A stretch of DNA of 37,584 nucleotides from the NCBI GenBank assembly GCA_002435145.1, contig DJLT01000121.1, positions 1 to 37,584 on the forward strand, in the 5' to 3' direction. This document shows, one piece after another, positions 26,200 through 35,263 of this stretch (its first letter is position 1; every line of letters begins with the position of its first letter). The notes under the pieces were generated by a model. It made no database searches. It was not told the DNA's origin and saw only the letters and a list, made by a program, of their open reading frames with translations. The DNA comes from Neptuniibacter sp. UBA6509. GTDB taxonomy: Bacteria; Pseudomonadota; Gammaproteobacteria; Pseudomonadales; Balneatricaceae. Both the position numbers and the translations under genes were made by a program.

Positions 26200-26976
26200 A
26201 TGATCGATCCATTACTGCTGAGTAAACAGGGAAATACGGCGATACTCACGCTCAATAATCCACCGGCAAATACTTGGACTGCTGAAAGCTTAAAGCAATT
26301 AACGGCCATTATTGCGCAGCTAAATAAAGACGAAACTGTGTATGCTTTAGTGATCTGTTCGCAAGAAGAAAAGTTTTTTTCAGCGGGTGCTGATCTAAAG
26401 TTATTTGCTGATGGTGATCGTTTAGTCGCAAGGGATATGGCGCGTTATTTTGGTGAAGCATTTGAAGCGCTTGCGCAATTTCGAGGTGTTTCCATTGCTG
26501 CAATTAATGGTTATGCGATGGGGGGCGGCTTGGAGGTCGCTTTAGCGTGTGATCTACGTGTTGCCGAAGAGCAAGCGGAGATGGCGTTACCTGAAGCTAA
26601 AGTAGGACTTCTCCCTTGTGCCGGAGGGACACAGAATTTGACCATGCTGGTGGGTGAAGGTTGGACAAAGCGGATGATTCTTTGTGGTGAAACTGTGAAT
26701 GCTGTTTTAGCTAAAGAGATCGGACTAGTAGAGGAGTTAGTTTCCAAAGGTCAGGCTAAAAGTAAGGCGATTGAGCTCGCTAAACGTGTCGAACAACAGA
26801 GCCCCACTGCGGTCGCTGCGTGTAAACAGCTGATTCAGAATAATCGAAGTCAGCATTGGGAATCTGGCTATAGATTGGAACGTGAACTGTTTGTCGATCT
26901 ATTTCAAACAGAAGACCAAAAAGAGGGGGTAAATGCTTTTTTGAATAAGCGAACCCCACAATGGAAGAACAAGTGA
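26200..26976 (+). CDS. Enoyl-CoA hydratase (crotonase family)
   Basis: Predicted to hydrate methacrylyl-CoA to 3-hydroxyisobutyryl-CoA in this context. Its 258 residues contain the oxyanion-hole segments FSAGADLKLF and NGYAMGGGLEVALACDLRV. Both catalytic glutamates appear to be present, in GGGLEVALACD and LPEAKVGLLPCAGG. GGAG seven bases upstream identifies the ATG at 26200 as the start, rather than a GTG two codons earlier. It lies 78 bases after the acyl-CoA dehydrogenase gene. Confidence 0.9.
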   Translation: MIDPLLLSKQGNTAILTLNNPPANTWTAESLKQLTAIIAQLNKDETVYALVICSQEEKFFSAGADLKLFADGDRLVARDMARYFGEAFEALAQFRGVSIAAINGYAMGGGLEVALACDLRVAEEQAEMALPEAKVGLLPCAGGTQNLTMLVGEGWTKRMILCGETVNAVLAKEIGLVEELVSKGQAKSKAIELAKRVEQQSPTAVAACKQLIQNNRSQHWESGYRLERELFVDLFQTEDQKEGVNAFLNKRTPQWKNK

Positions 26977-27036
26977 TTCATCGCTATGGTGTGCTTTAAG
27001 CCTTTTTATATCTTTATTTTTTAGACAGGATTGATA

Positions 27037-28134
27037 ATGAGCTGTGTGTTGTTTCAGGAATATCCAACCCAAGATGGCAAAGTCATTGTAGAAATTCGTC
27101 TTAACGCTGAGCGTACACTTAATGCCTTAACGCTTGAGATGATCGATCTTATTCAGCCGAAGCTTGATCAATATAAAACGGATAATCGGATTGTAGCGAT
27201 TATTTTAGACAGTGTAGGCACAAAAGCGTTTTGTGCGGGTGGTGATGTTGTTGGCTTGTATAAAGCAATTACCGACGATCCTAATTCATCCTTACCTGAA
27301 GCGTTTTTTACCCGTGAATATACCCTTGATTATACGCTGCATACTTATCCAAAGCCGATAATCTGTTGGGGTAGCGGCATCGTTATGGGCGGCGGAATGG
27401 GGTTGATGAACGGTTGTAGTCACCGAGTAGTGACGCAAACGTCACATCTAGCAATGCCGGAAGTCACTATCGGTTTATACCCAGATGTGGGTGGAAGCTG
27501 GTTTCTTAACCGCATGCCAGGCAGAACGGGCCTGTTTTTAGGTATGACGGGTAATCCAATCTATGCGGCTGATGCTCTTTTTCTGGGGTTAGCAGATTAT
27601 TTTGTTAGTGCAGATTCTTATGCTCTGTTGTTAGAGCGTATGCAGAAGGCCTCTTGGTCTTCAGATCCGGAAAGCGTTGTGAGTGGGGTTCTGAGCCAAT
27701 TAGAAAGCGAATCCCAAGGGCAGTTTAAAGAGGACTCGCCGGTAAAGGATCACTTTGACTTTATTCAGCAGGTGACTGACCAAGATACAGTCAGTGAAAT
27801 TATTGAAGCGTTATTAAGTGCTCAAAGTGATGATAGATGGATCCTACGTTCTCAAAAAGCAATTAAGCATGGCAGCCCGTTGGCGCTCCATTTGATTTTC
27901 CGTCAGTTAAAGATTACTAAACAGATATCTTTAAAAGAGGTTTTTTGTGCGGAGGCTATCTTATCGGTTCAGAGCTGTCGTCATCCCGAGTTTCCAGAAG
28001 GCGTGAGAGCGCTGTTAGTGGACAAAGATGGAGCACCCGATTGGAAATATAAATCCTTAGAAGATGTTGATCCAGCATATGTTGATCAGTTCTTTAAATC
28101 ACCTTGGGAGGTTCATCCGCTGAAGGGGCTTTAG
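27037..28134 (+). CDS. 3-hydroxyisobutyryl-CoA hydrolase
   Basis: Crotonase-fold thioesterase releasing 3-hydroxyisobutyrate from its CoA ester in valine catabolism. The 365 residues match the longer HIBCH type rather than a 260-residue hydratase. Diagnostic segments are AFCAGGDVVGLYKA, GSGIVMGGGMGLMNGCSHRVV and MPEVTIGLYPDVGGSWFLNRMPG, which carry the catalytic Glu and Asp. AGGA six bases upstream supports the ATG at 27037. The enzyme class is clear; specificity follows from the family and context. Confidence 0.92.
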   Translation: MSCVLFQEYPTQDGKVIVEIRLNAERTLNALTLEMIDLIQPKLDQYKTDNRIVAIILDSVGTKAFCAGGDVVGLYKAITDDPNSSLPEAFFTREYTLDYTLHTYPKPIICWGSGIVMGGGMGLMNGCSHRVVTQTSHLAMPEVTIGLYPDVGGSWFLNRMPGRTGLFLGMTGNPIYAADALFLGLADYFVSADSYALLLERMQKASWSSDPESVVSGVLSQLESESQGQFKEDSPVKDHFDFIQQVTDQDTVSEIIEALLSAQSDDRWILRSQKAIKHGSPLALHLIFRQLKITKQISLKEVFCAEAILSVQSCRHPEFPEGVRALLVDKDGAPDWKYKSLEDVDPAYVDQFFKSPWEVHPLKGL

Positions 28135-28150
28135 TTTTATTTAAATGCCA

Positions 28151-28235
28151 GCTGATGGCTTTTTGTATTTAATCGCTGATGGCTCTTGTTTCATTTACAG
28201 CTGAGGGCTCTTATTTGAGTTAACTACTGAAGGCT
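28151..28235 (+). repeat. Degenerate tandem repeat, period 24-26 bp
   Basis: GCTGATGGCT (28151), GCTGATGGCT (28175), GCTGAGGGCT (28200) and ACTGAAGGCT (28226) each begin a unit of 24, 25 and 26 bases with an AT-rich tail such as TTTGTATTTAAT. A related GCTGAAGGGGCT lies at 28119 in the end of the hydrolase gene. The array fills the gap before the SDR gene. Confidence 0.7.
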
Positions 28236-28268
28236 CAATATCATCAAATCACAGAGAGGTTTAGTCAG

Positions 28269-29030
28269 ATGCAAATACGACAACATGTTTTTGTGATTAC
28301 CGGTGGTGCCGGTGGATTAGGCAGCGCTATGGCTGAATGTCTAGCGAAGCAAGGTGCACAGTTAGCACTGATCGATCTGGAGTCAGATAGTTTGAAAACG
28401 GTGGTTGTTCGTTGCAATCAACTAGGTGGAACAGCACGAAGCTATGTGTGTGACATTACGGATGAGACCGCTGTAGAACGGACATTTAGGAAGGTTAAAG
28501 CAGACTTTGGTGCAATTCATGGTTTAGTGAATAATGCGGGCATTATGAATGACGGGTTATTAATCAAAGTCAAAAAAGGTGTGTTAGAAGGAAAGATGAG
28601 TTTGGCTCAGTTTCAGTCTGTTGTTGATGTGAATATGACAGGGACATTTTTATGTGCCCGTGAGTGCGCGGGAATTATGGCGGTTCAGGCGAAAGAGGGC
28701 ATTATTGTTAATATCTCTTCCGTGTCGCGTGCTGGAAATATAGGACAAACCAATTATTCAGCGACTAAATCGGCTGTTGCAACAATGGTGACTAGTTGGG
28801 CGGGGGAGCTGGCAAGGTATGGTATTCGTGTCGCAGGTATCGCTCCCGGAGCGATAGAAACCGATATGGTGGCGCAGATGAAACCGGAGTCGCTTGACCG
28901 AATGAAAGCCGCTGTGCCCTTACAAAGGCTAGGACAGGCTGAAGAGATCGCACACACGTTGCAATACATTATTGAAAATGAATATTTTACGGGTCGAATT
29001 GTGGAGATGGACGGCGGGCTGCGCGTTTAG
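28269..29030 (+). CDS. Short-chain dehydrogenase/reductase (SDR)
   Basis: Classical SDR of 253 residues. The cofactor motif TGGAGGLG is at 11-18, NNAG at 88-91, and the active site uses S151, Y163 and K167 (YSATK). The Asp at the end of the second strand (ALIDLE) favours NAD over NADP. It is last in the acyl-CoA gene group and probably acts on a 3-hydroxyacyl-CoA or related alcohol, such as a branched-chain intermediate, but sequence alone does not decide. AGAGAGG upstream supports the start. It is convergent with modC, 52 bases away. Confidence 0.85.
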   Translation: MQIRQHVFVITGGAGGLGSAMAECLAKQGAQLALIDLESDSLKTVVVRCNQLGGTARSYVCDITDETAVERTFRKVKADFGAIHGLVNNAGIMNDGLLIKVKKGVLEGKMSLAQFQSVVDVNMTGTFLCARECAGIMAVQAKEGIIVNISSVSRAGNIGQTNYSATKSAVATMVTSWAGELARYGIRVAGIAPGAIETDMVAQMKPESLDRMKAAVPLQRLGQAEEIAHTLQYIIENEYFTGRIVEMDGGLRV

Positions 29031-29082
29031 GGCTGTCTCTTCTGAGTGTTTATATGCAAACGATGCTCGCAGTTTGTTACGG

Positions 29083-30195
29083 CTATCGAGCTATCGCGAC
29101 GGACTTAATTTGCGCCCAAACCGTTTTTCCAAGTGTGAGCTCTAAATGGGCAACTGAGCGTCGGGTGAGTCGTGCGATGATATATTCAGAGCCTACTTTT
29201 AAACGAATCAGGGACATCGCTTCGTCACTGTCAGGGCCTATATCTGTAACCTGAGCTTCCAGTTTATTTAAGATACTGGAATTCTCATTGGGGGTTAATG
29301 CCAGACTGACATCTTTAGCCAGTATGCGTACTCGGACGGATTGATGTAGATCGTCCCCCCGATCGCGCACCCATAATTCTCCCCCTGAAAAAGCGATTCG
29401 TGATAAGTGCCATTCAGGGTCACGCTCACTGACCTCTCCTTGTAGAACAACACCGGTATCATCACCAAACCCAAAAGGCAGATCGATACGGGAAAAGACA
29501 TCGGTCAGAGTCCCATGCGCCATTACCGAGCCCTTATTCAGAACCACTGTGTAGTCGGCTAAGCGAGCGACTTCATCGATAGAGTGACTGACAAATACAA
29601 TAGGAATATCCAGGGTTGAACCTAAACGTTCTAGATAGGGCAAGATCTCTTGCTTACGTGCATGGTCCAGCGAGGCTAAAGGTTCATCTAACAGTAGAAG
29701 GCGAGGTTGGATTAATATAGCTCGCGCAATGGCGACGCGTTGCCTTTCGCCACCGGAAAGTTGGTGAGGGTAATGTTGCAGGATATCTTGGATACCCATG
29801 ATATCAATCGCAAGGTTATAGAGATCGGTACTGACTCTTTTATCGGAACGCTTACGTGCGTAATTAAGGTTGCCCTCAGCGGTTAAGTGAGAAAACAGGC
29901 TCGCTTCTTGGAATACATAACCTAAAGATCGTTTATGCGTGGGAATAAAAATGGAATCGTTCTGCCAAGTGTCGCCATTAATGGTGAAATGGCCATGACT
30001 CGGATTTTCTAAGCCTGCAATACAGCGCAAAAGAGTCGTTTTTCCCGATCCAGAATGACCAAAAACAGCAGTAATACCTTTACCCGGAAGGGTTATGTCT
30101 ACATCCAGAGTAAAACCTTTTGATTTATCATTATGGTGGTTTAACTGAAAGGCTGCGTGGATACTCTTTTCATCAGTGCTAGGTGTACTTTGCAT
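29083..30195 (-). CDS. modC: Molybdate ABC transporter ATP-binding protein
   Basis: ATPase of the high-affinity molybdate importer. Of its 370 residues, Walker A is GHSGSGKTT at 46-54, the ABC signature LSGGE at 146-150, Walker B LLLLDEP with D170-E171, and the switch histidine lies in VFVSHSIDEV. The last third (about 240-370) is the regulatory TOBE/molybdopterin-binding domain that distinguishes ModC from general ABC ATPases. It follows modB after five bases. Confidence 0.95.
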   Translation of the reverse strand: MQSTPSTDEKSIHAAFQLNHHNDKSKGFTLDVDITLPGKGITAVFGHSGSGKTTLLRCIAGLENPSHGHFTINGDTWQNDSIFIPTHKRSLGYVFQEASLFSHLTAEGNLNYARKRSDKRVSTDLYNLAIDIMGIQDILQHYPHQLSGGERQRVAIARAILIQPRLLLLDEPLASLDHARKQEILPYLERLGSTLDIPIVFVSHSIDEVARLADYTVVLNKGSVMAHGTLTDVFSRIDLPFGFGDDTGVVLQGEVSERDPEWHLSRIAFSGGELWVRDRGDDLHQSVRVRILAKDVSLALTPNENSSILNKLEAQVTDIGPDSDEAMSLIRLKVGSEYIIARLTRRSVAHLELTLGKTVWAQIKSVAIAR

Positions 30196-30200
30196 AGAGT

Positions 30201-30911
30201 TTAATCCTTAGCTGATGAATGAATGGCACGTGGCGTAAACGCCGAGTGCTTGCGTTGGAACCAGTAAAGGCATAGTAATACGCTAAAAGAGAAAATCACC
30301 ATCGCCCCTGATAGCGAGTGGGCTTGGGAAAACTCTAATGCTTCCACATGGTCATAGATTTGTACTGAGATAACCCGTGTTTCATCCGGTATATTACCGC
30401 CTATCATTAACACGATACCAAACTCCCCTACTGTATGTGCAAAGCCTAGAATTGAGGCGGTAATAAAGCCCGGTTTAGCTAAGGGGATCACGACTGTAAA
30501 AAAACTATCAAGTGGCCCTGCTCTAAGAGTTGCAGCGGCTTCTAATGGGCGTGTACCTATCGCTTCCATGGAGTTTTGAATCGGTTGGACGACAAATGGC
30601 ATAGAGTAAAAAACCGATGCGATGACAAGCCCCCAAAATGTAAAGGGTAGGGTACCTAAGCCAAGGCTATGTGTTATTTGACCTATAAATCCACTAGGCC
30701 CCATGACGATCAATAGATAGAAACCAAGCACAGTAGGCGGTAACACGAGTGGTAAGGCAACAATCGCTGCGACAGGGGCTTTCCAAAAGGAACGTGTACG
30801 TGCCAGCCACCACGCGATTGGTGTACCTATCACTAATAAGAGCAGTGTGACTGTGGTGGCTAAACGTAAGGTGAGCCATATTGCTGAGATATCAGCTTCA
30901 GTAAAAGTCAT
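30201..30911 (-). CDS. modB: Molybdate ABC transporter permease
   Basis: Inner-membrane channel of the ModABC importer. It has 236 residues with about five to six helices. The ABC permease coupling segment is near residues 125-160 (EAAATLRAGPLDSFFTVVIPLAKPG read across the loop). The N-terminal segment reads ISAIWLTLRLATTVTLLLLVIGTPIAWWLAR, which is typical of ModB. Its ATG overlaps the modA stop by one base (TAATG), indicating coupling. Confidence 0.95.
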   Translation of the reverse strand: MTFTEADISAIWLTLRLATTVTLLLLVIGTPIAWWLARTRSFWKAPVAAIVALPLVLPPTVLGFYLLIVMGPSGFIGQITHSLGLGTLPFTFWGLVIASVFYSMPFVVQPIQNSMEAIGTRPLEAAATLRAGPLDSFFTVVIPLAKPGFITASILGFAHTVGEFGIVLMIGGNIPDETRVISVQIYDHVEALEFSQAHSLSGAMVIFSFSVLLCLYWFQRKHSAFTPRAIHSSAKD

Positions 30912-31693
30912 TATTGAGCGGCTTTAGTTGTCAGAGCGTGAGTCGATGGTGCGTAACCGAACGATGCAATAATTTTTATAGCATCTTCACTACGCATGAA
31001 ATTTAGCAAATTTTGTGCGGCTTCACTATCTTTCCCTTTTTGTAGCAGCACAGCGTCTTGTTTTATCGGGCTATAGAGAGCTGTTGGAATGATCCAAACA
31101 GAGCCGTTAAGGAGTTTTCCTTCTCGTAAAATCTGCGACAGAGAAACAAAGCCTAGCTCGGCATTATGGGTGCTAATAAATTGATACGTTTGTGCGATGT
31201 TTTCACCTTTAACCCATTTACCTTTAGTTGATTCGTGTAAATCTAAGTGGGTGAGTACTTCAATTGCAGCAGCGCCATAAGGTGCTAATTTGGGATTAGC
31301 TAAAGCAATTTTTCTTACATCCTTACTTTTTAACGTAGAAGCATCATTGTTAATAAAGTTAGGTTGGGCCGACCAGAGTGCTAAGGCGCCAACGGCATAG
31401 GTAAAGCGGCTGCCGGGTACAATCAGGTTGTCATCTTCAAGTTGTTTTGGTTTTGCTTGGTCTGCGGAAAAAAATACTTGAAAGGGGGCCCCGTATCTTA
31501 TCTGGGCATAAAATTTTCCTGATGCACCGAAAGAGAGTTTAACCTTATGACCAGTCCTGTTTTCAAATGCAGCTGCAATACTCTTCATAGGCGCTGTAAA
31601 ATTTGAAGCGACAGCGACATTGATCTCTTCTGCGTCAACATCACTCGTAAACAGGCTCACAATAAGTAGAAATAAAAGCGGGATTGAACCCAT
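30911..31693 (-). CDS. modA: Molybdate-binding periplasmic protein
   Basis: Captures molybdate or tungstate in the periplasm for ModBC. Its 260 residues begin with a signal peptide ending near DVDA-EEINVAVA. The ligand-site segments are VAVASNFTAPMKSIA, SFGASGKFYAQIRYGAPFQVFFSAD and ANPKLAPYGAAA, as in ModA. GGAG before the ATG supports the start. It is first in the modABC operon. A full ModE-type palindrome was not found upstream, only an ATATATAG stretch near 31820. Confidence 0.95.
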   Translation of the reverse strand: MGSIPLLFLLIVSLFTSDVDAEEINVAVASNFTAPMKSIAAAFENRTGHKVKLSFGASGKFYAQIRYGAPFQVFFSADQAKPKQLEDDNLIVPGSRFTYAVGALALWSAQPNFINNDASTLKSKDVRKIALANPKLAPYGAAAIEVLTHLDLHESTKGKWVKGENIAQTYQFISTHNAELGFVSLSQILREGKLLNGSVWIIPTALYSPIKQDAVLLQKGKDSEAAQNLLNFMRSEDAIKIIASFGYAPSTHALTTKAAQ

Positions 31694-32299
31694 TTTATGG
31701 CTCCGGACTGGTGATGTTTAGAGGGTTATTGTTAACAAATGGGTATCAGGTCCATTTGAATGTACAGGTTTCTTAGGCCGTTTGGTATATGGCAAAACGA
31801 AAGTTCGGTAGGAAGCAATATATAGGGGGATTAATACCTATCTAAATCAGGGTCAATGAAGCCATTTAGGATGGTGATATTTTATAATCGTCGCTTAATA
31901 GTTCGGTAAAAACATTGTATGGAACGGGCTTACTATAGAAATAACCTTGTCCGAAATTACATGATCGTGTTGCTAGGTAGTCATGTGGTTCACGGGTTTC
32001 AACACCTAAAATACGGGACTTAATCGCAGGTTCCCTAATCGGGGTGACTATTTTGGGCGTCACCGTGGTTATGACAACGCTGGTCGGGCCAGTACATTAA
32101 ATATGTTCTTGTTTGACCCATCTGTTGGCACCTGTTCAATTAATAGAGGTGTCTAATCCGGCGGTATCAGATCGTAAACTGAAACATCCGTGAGCTCATC
32201 TACTGATGAGCTGAACACTGCCTTGGTATTGCTTCTCAAAAGTTCACACTGTATTTAAATTTATTGGCTTATCACCTCGCTTTGAAGCTGTGCTTCTCA
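31694..32299. other. Intergenic region with modABC promoter side and an EAL relic
   Basis: This roughly 600-bp gap holds the modA promoter near 31700-31830 and the EAL-domain relic listed separately. The part from 32100 to 32299 has short open pieces interrupted by stops on the minus strand and no recognisable gene. Confidence 0.5.
31866..32096 (-). pseudogene. Relic of the C-terminal end of an EAL domain
   Basis: The minus strand encodes LGVETREPHDYLATRS, then NFGQGYFYSKPVP and a short tail. This is the last segment of an EAL phosphodiesterase domain (GVETxEQ..L...GC...QGYxxxKP). The catalytic part, including the EAL signature, is gone and the upstream frame is closed by a stop. It lies downstream of the GGDEF gene on the same strand, so it may be the lost end of a former GGDEF-EAL gene or a separate decayed gene. 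Confidence 0.7.
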
Positions 32300-35263
32300 T
32301 TAACTTGGGAGAGCCTTTTCTTCCCCTACAACGCAATTACGCCCTTGATCTTTTGCTTGGTAAAGTGCGCTATCGGCCTTTTTGATTAGCTCTCTAGATG
32401 ATTGATCTTCTGTCGCCTCTGCTAACCCGAAACTCGCAGTAACTTGATCTACTTCTTCAAATAACTCTGCGGCTATGGCCGTACGTAATTTCTCTGCGAG
32501 ACGGTAGGCCATTTTTGCGTTGGTTTCAGGTAGTAGAATCATAAATTCTTCACCTCCCCAGCGGCCTATTTTGTCGGTCTTACGGGTGTTATCAACTATG
32601 ATCTGGGCAAATTGTTTTAAGACGCTGTCGCCACAGAGGTGGCCGTGTTGGTCATTAATTTTTTTGAATAGGTCAACATCCAATAGCAGAATAGTTAAGG
32701 GCTGTTTAAATTGCTGAAGGCGGAATAATTCTTCCTCAAGTAGAGTTTCTATATGCAACCGATTGTTTAAGCCTGTTAGAGCATCGGTTGTAGATAGAAT
32801 CGATAGCTCATCATTTTTGCTGTTCAGCGTTTCGTTTAATATTTGAAGCTGTGTTTCAGCAGTTTCTCGTAGTCCTATCTCAAGCTTTAGCTTTTTATTT
32901 AGTCGGGATAGTTTCCAGTTCCATAGCGTGATTGCGGTGATGATAATGATGGCCGCAAAAATGAGCTTCCATATCAGATCATAATTAGTGTCATGCTCAA
33001 ATTTTACGGATACCCAACGTTGGAATACTTTAGAGTGCTCTTCTTCAGTTATATAGTCTGTCGCCTTATTAAACATGGAGAGTAATTCGGGACTGTCATT
33101 ACGGATGGCAACTGCAAGCTTCCAGTCTTCATCTAATCGACCGCCGATTTTTAGATTGAGGAAACGGTGTTTGCGTATGGCATGGCCTACAGGCGCAATA
33201 GCACCGATCAAACCAAAAATTCTTCCCTCCTCGACAATGCGCAAGCCATCGGCGACATTATCGACCTCAATTATATTTAGGCTTGGATAATCTTGTTTGA
33301 ACTTATTAAGTAAGCCATAGCCTTTTGGTACACCGACGGTTTTGTCTTTTAAGGATTTAAGGCCATCTACAAAAAGAGAATCTTCCTGTATCGCAATCAC
33401 TAGAGGAAGGCGAAGGTAGGGTTTAGTGAAATTTAATTGACGGGTGGCTTCTGGTGTTTCAAATGCAGCTGACATGATGTCGCAGCGACGGTTCTGAGCA
33501 TATTCTAAAGACTGTTGGCTGTTTTCTGTTGGAAGCATCGTCATGCCAATACCGATGCGGTCAGCCATCAGGTTTAGGTAGTCTGCAACCATGCCATCGT
33601 GACGCCCCCCAGGACCGATCTGTTCTAAAGGCATCCAATCAGGGTTTGCGCAAAAGGTGATACCAGGCTGCTTTTCTAGGTAGTTTTTCTCAGTAGCCGT
33701 AAGACTTAGGCCGCTTCCTGGCCGGGCTATATAGTTTTCATTGCCCATCCAACGTTGTGAAATAGAGGCTACCTCATCCCGAGTGAGGGATTCTATCGCA
33801 CGATCCATTATACGTTGTAAAATTGGCCAATCGGATCGAACACCTATACGGAGGTTTGCTAAATCAGGTTTTCCAACATCCACTTCGCCAGATACCGTAA
33901 GGTCATTCATCAGGTTTTTAGCGATTAAGTGATTAAATACAGCCGCTTCCCCTAGAGCTGCATCAGCCTTACCAATTGAGATTGCCTTAAGGCTTTCTAA
34001 TGCATCCGTAACAAGGTGGAGTTTAACTTGAGGATATTCATTGGTAAGGATCTCTTCATAAAAAAAGCCCTTTGGGATAGCCACAGTTTTATCAAAAAGG
34101 CTCTCTATTGATTCATATTTTGTGCCTTTTTTGCTCACAATCACATTAGGGTTAACTGCGTAGGGCCTAGTAAAACGGATATAATTTCGACGTTCTGCGG
34201 TATTAACAATATTAAGCATCATATCCAATTTACGTTCTTTGGACATTTCTAAGAAATCACTCCAATTTGGACCGCTGATATATTGGATGCGGAATCCCGT
34301 TTTCTTAGCAATCAGGTTCATTACATCAATAGAAAAACCTTTAGGTTTCCCTTGTTCGTTATAGTTGAAAGGGGGCCAAGCCATCTCATTGTGAACGCGG
34401 AGAACGGGATGTGAAGATAGAAACTCTTGCTCCTCCTTATCGAGGTGTAATGCCTGCGTCCGTTGCAACCCGCCTTCAAGCCACCTGCGATTTAGTCTAT
34501 CCCTCTCTTCTTTAGTCACTGATTCAATTGCTTTCTGTAAAATAGAACGGAAAATTGGCCAGTCTTCACGTACACCTAGACGCAATAAATTAGCAAAACG
34601 AGGATCATCTATACCGCCCACCACTTTGAGATTGCTCATTAAGTGTTTACGGATAAGATGATTTTGGACGGCGATACCTCCCATTGTTGCATCAGCTCGT
34701 CCAAATGCGACAGCTTTAAGGCTATCGACCTGATCTTTTAAAAGCAGCAATTGAATGCCGGGAAAGTGTTTTTCGATAATCTCTTGGTAGAAGAAGCCTT
34801 TGGGGATCGCCAGAACACGGCCATTTAAGTCTCTGAGGTCACGTACAGTGCGGTTATCATCACGCACAACAATACCTGAGGGGTTGTTAACATAAGGGTC
34901 TGTAAACAAAATGTATTTGCTGCGATCCTCTGTCTTGATGATATTAAGCATCACATCGAGTTCTTTATGGTCTAGCATATTGAGGAATTCACCCCAAGTT
35001 GGGCCTGTTACATACTTGATTTCAATATCTAACTTTGCTGCAAGTAGGTTCATGAATTCAATGGAATAACCCTTTGGGCGGCCAAATTCATGGTAATTGA
35101 AGGGGCCCCAGCTAACCTCGTTATGGACACGTACTTCCTGATGGTTCAAAAGCCACGTTTTTTCTTCTTGCGTTAAAACTATCTCATTCGCTTGAGAAAC
35201 TGCACTGAATACCAGCATGAAAAGGGAGAGGATAAATGGAAGAAGTGCTTGTTTCGATATCAC
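32300..35263 (-). CDS. Diguanylate cyclase with three tandem periplasmic solute-binding domains
   Basis: A 987-residue inner-membrane protein predicted to make cyclic di-GMP in response to periplasmic ligands. A signal peptide (1-25) is followed by three family 3 solute-binding (PBPb) domains at about 38-269, 278-515 and 525-755. One membrane helix (763-782), a coiled coil and a GGDEF domain (about 822-980) follow. The active site is GGEEF at 903-907, with an RxxD inhibitory site (RKTD) five residues before it, so it should be active and product-inhibited. Domains 1 and 2 are close copies (shared VRVHNE, FNY, PKGFFY, AIESxT, RRW/QRW landmarks), while domain 3 is more distant and lacks the VHNE motif. 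The start is GTG with AGGGA upstream. Ligands, likely amino acids or similar, are not identifiable. Confidence 0.9.
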   Translation of the reverse strand: MISKQALLPFILSLFMLVFSAVSQANEIVLTQEEKTWLLNHQEVRVHNEVSWGPFNYHEFGRPKGYSIEFMNLLAAKLDIEIKYVTGPTWGEFLNMLDHKELDVMLNIIKTEDRSKYILFTDPYVNNPSGIVVRDDNRTVRDLRDLNGRVLAIPKGFFYQEIIEKHFPGIQLLLLKDQVDSLKAVAFGRADATMGGIAVQNHLIRKHLMSNLKVVGGIDDPRFANLLRLGVREDWPIFRSILQKAIESVTKEERDRLNRRWLEGGLQRTQALHLDKEEQEFLSSHPVLRVHNEMAWPPFNYNEQGKPKGFSIDVMNLIAKKTGFRIQYISGPNWSDFLEMSKERKLDMMLNIVNTAERRNYIRFTRPYAVNPNVIVSKKGTKYESIESLFDKTVAIPKGFFYEEILTNEYPQVKLHLVTDALESLKAISIGKADAALGEAAVFNHLIAKNLMNDLTVSGEVDVGKPDLANLRIGVRSDWPILQRIMDRAIESLTRDEVASISQRWMGNENYIARPGSGLSLTATEKNYLEKQPGITFCANPDWMPLEQIGPGGRHDGMVADYLNLMADRIGIGMTMLPTENSQQSLEYAQNRRCDIMSAAFETPEATRQLNFTKPYLRLPLVIAIQEDSLFVDGLKSLKDKTVGVPKGYGLLNKFKQDYPSLNIIEVDNVADGLRIVEEGRIFGLIGAIAPVGHAIRKHRFLNLKIGGRLDEDWKLAVAIRNDSPELLSMFNKATDYITEEEHSKVFQRWVSVKFEHDTNYDLIWKLIFAAIIIITAITLWNWKLSRLNKKLKLEIGLRETAETQLQILNETLNSKNDELSILSTTDALTGLNNRLHIETLLEEELFRLQQFKQPLTILLLDVDLFKKINDQHGHLCGDSVLKQFAQIIVDNTRKTDKIGRWGGEEFMILLPETNAKMAYRLAEKLRTAIAAELFEEVDQVTASFGLAEATEDQSSRELIKKADSALYQAKDQGRNCVVGEEKALPS

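Noticed and set aside
31694-31830. ModE operator upstream of modA
   Set aside because: Only a short ATATATAG stretch is seen, without the paired half site expected of a ModE palindrome.
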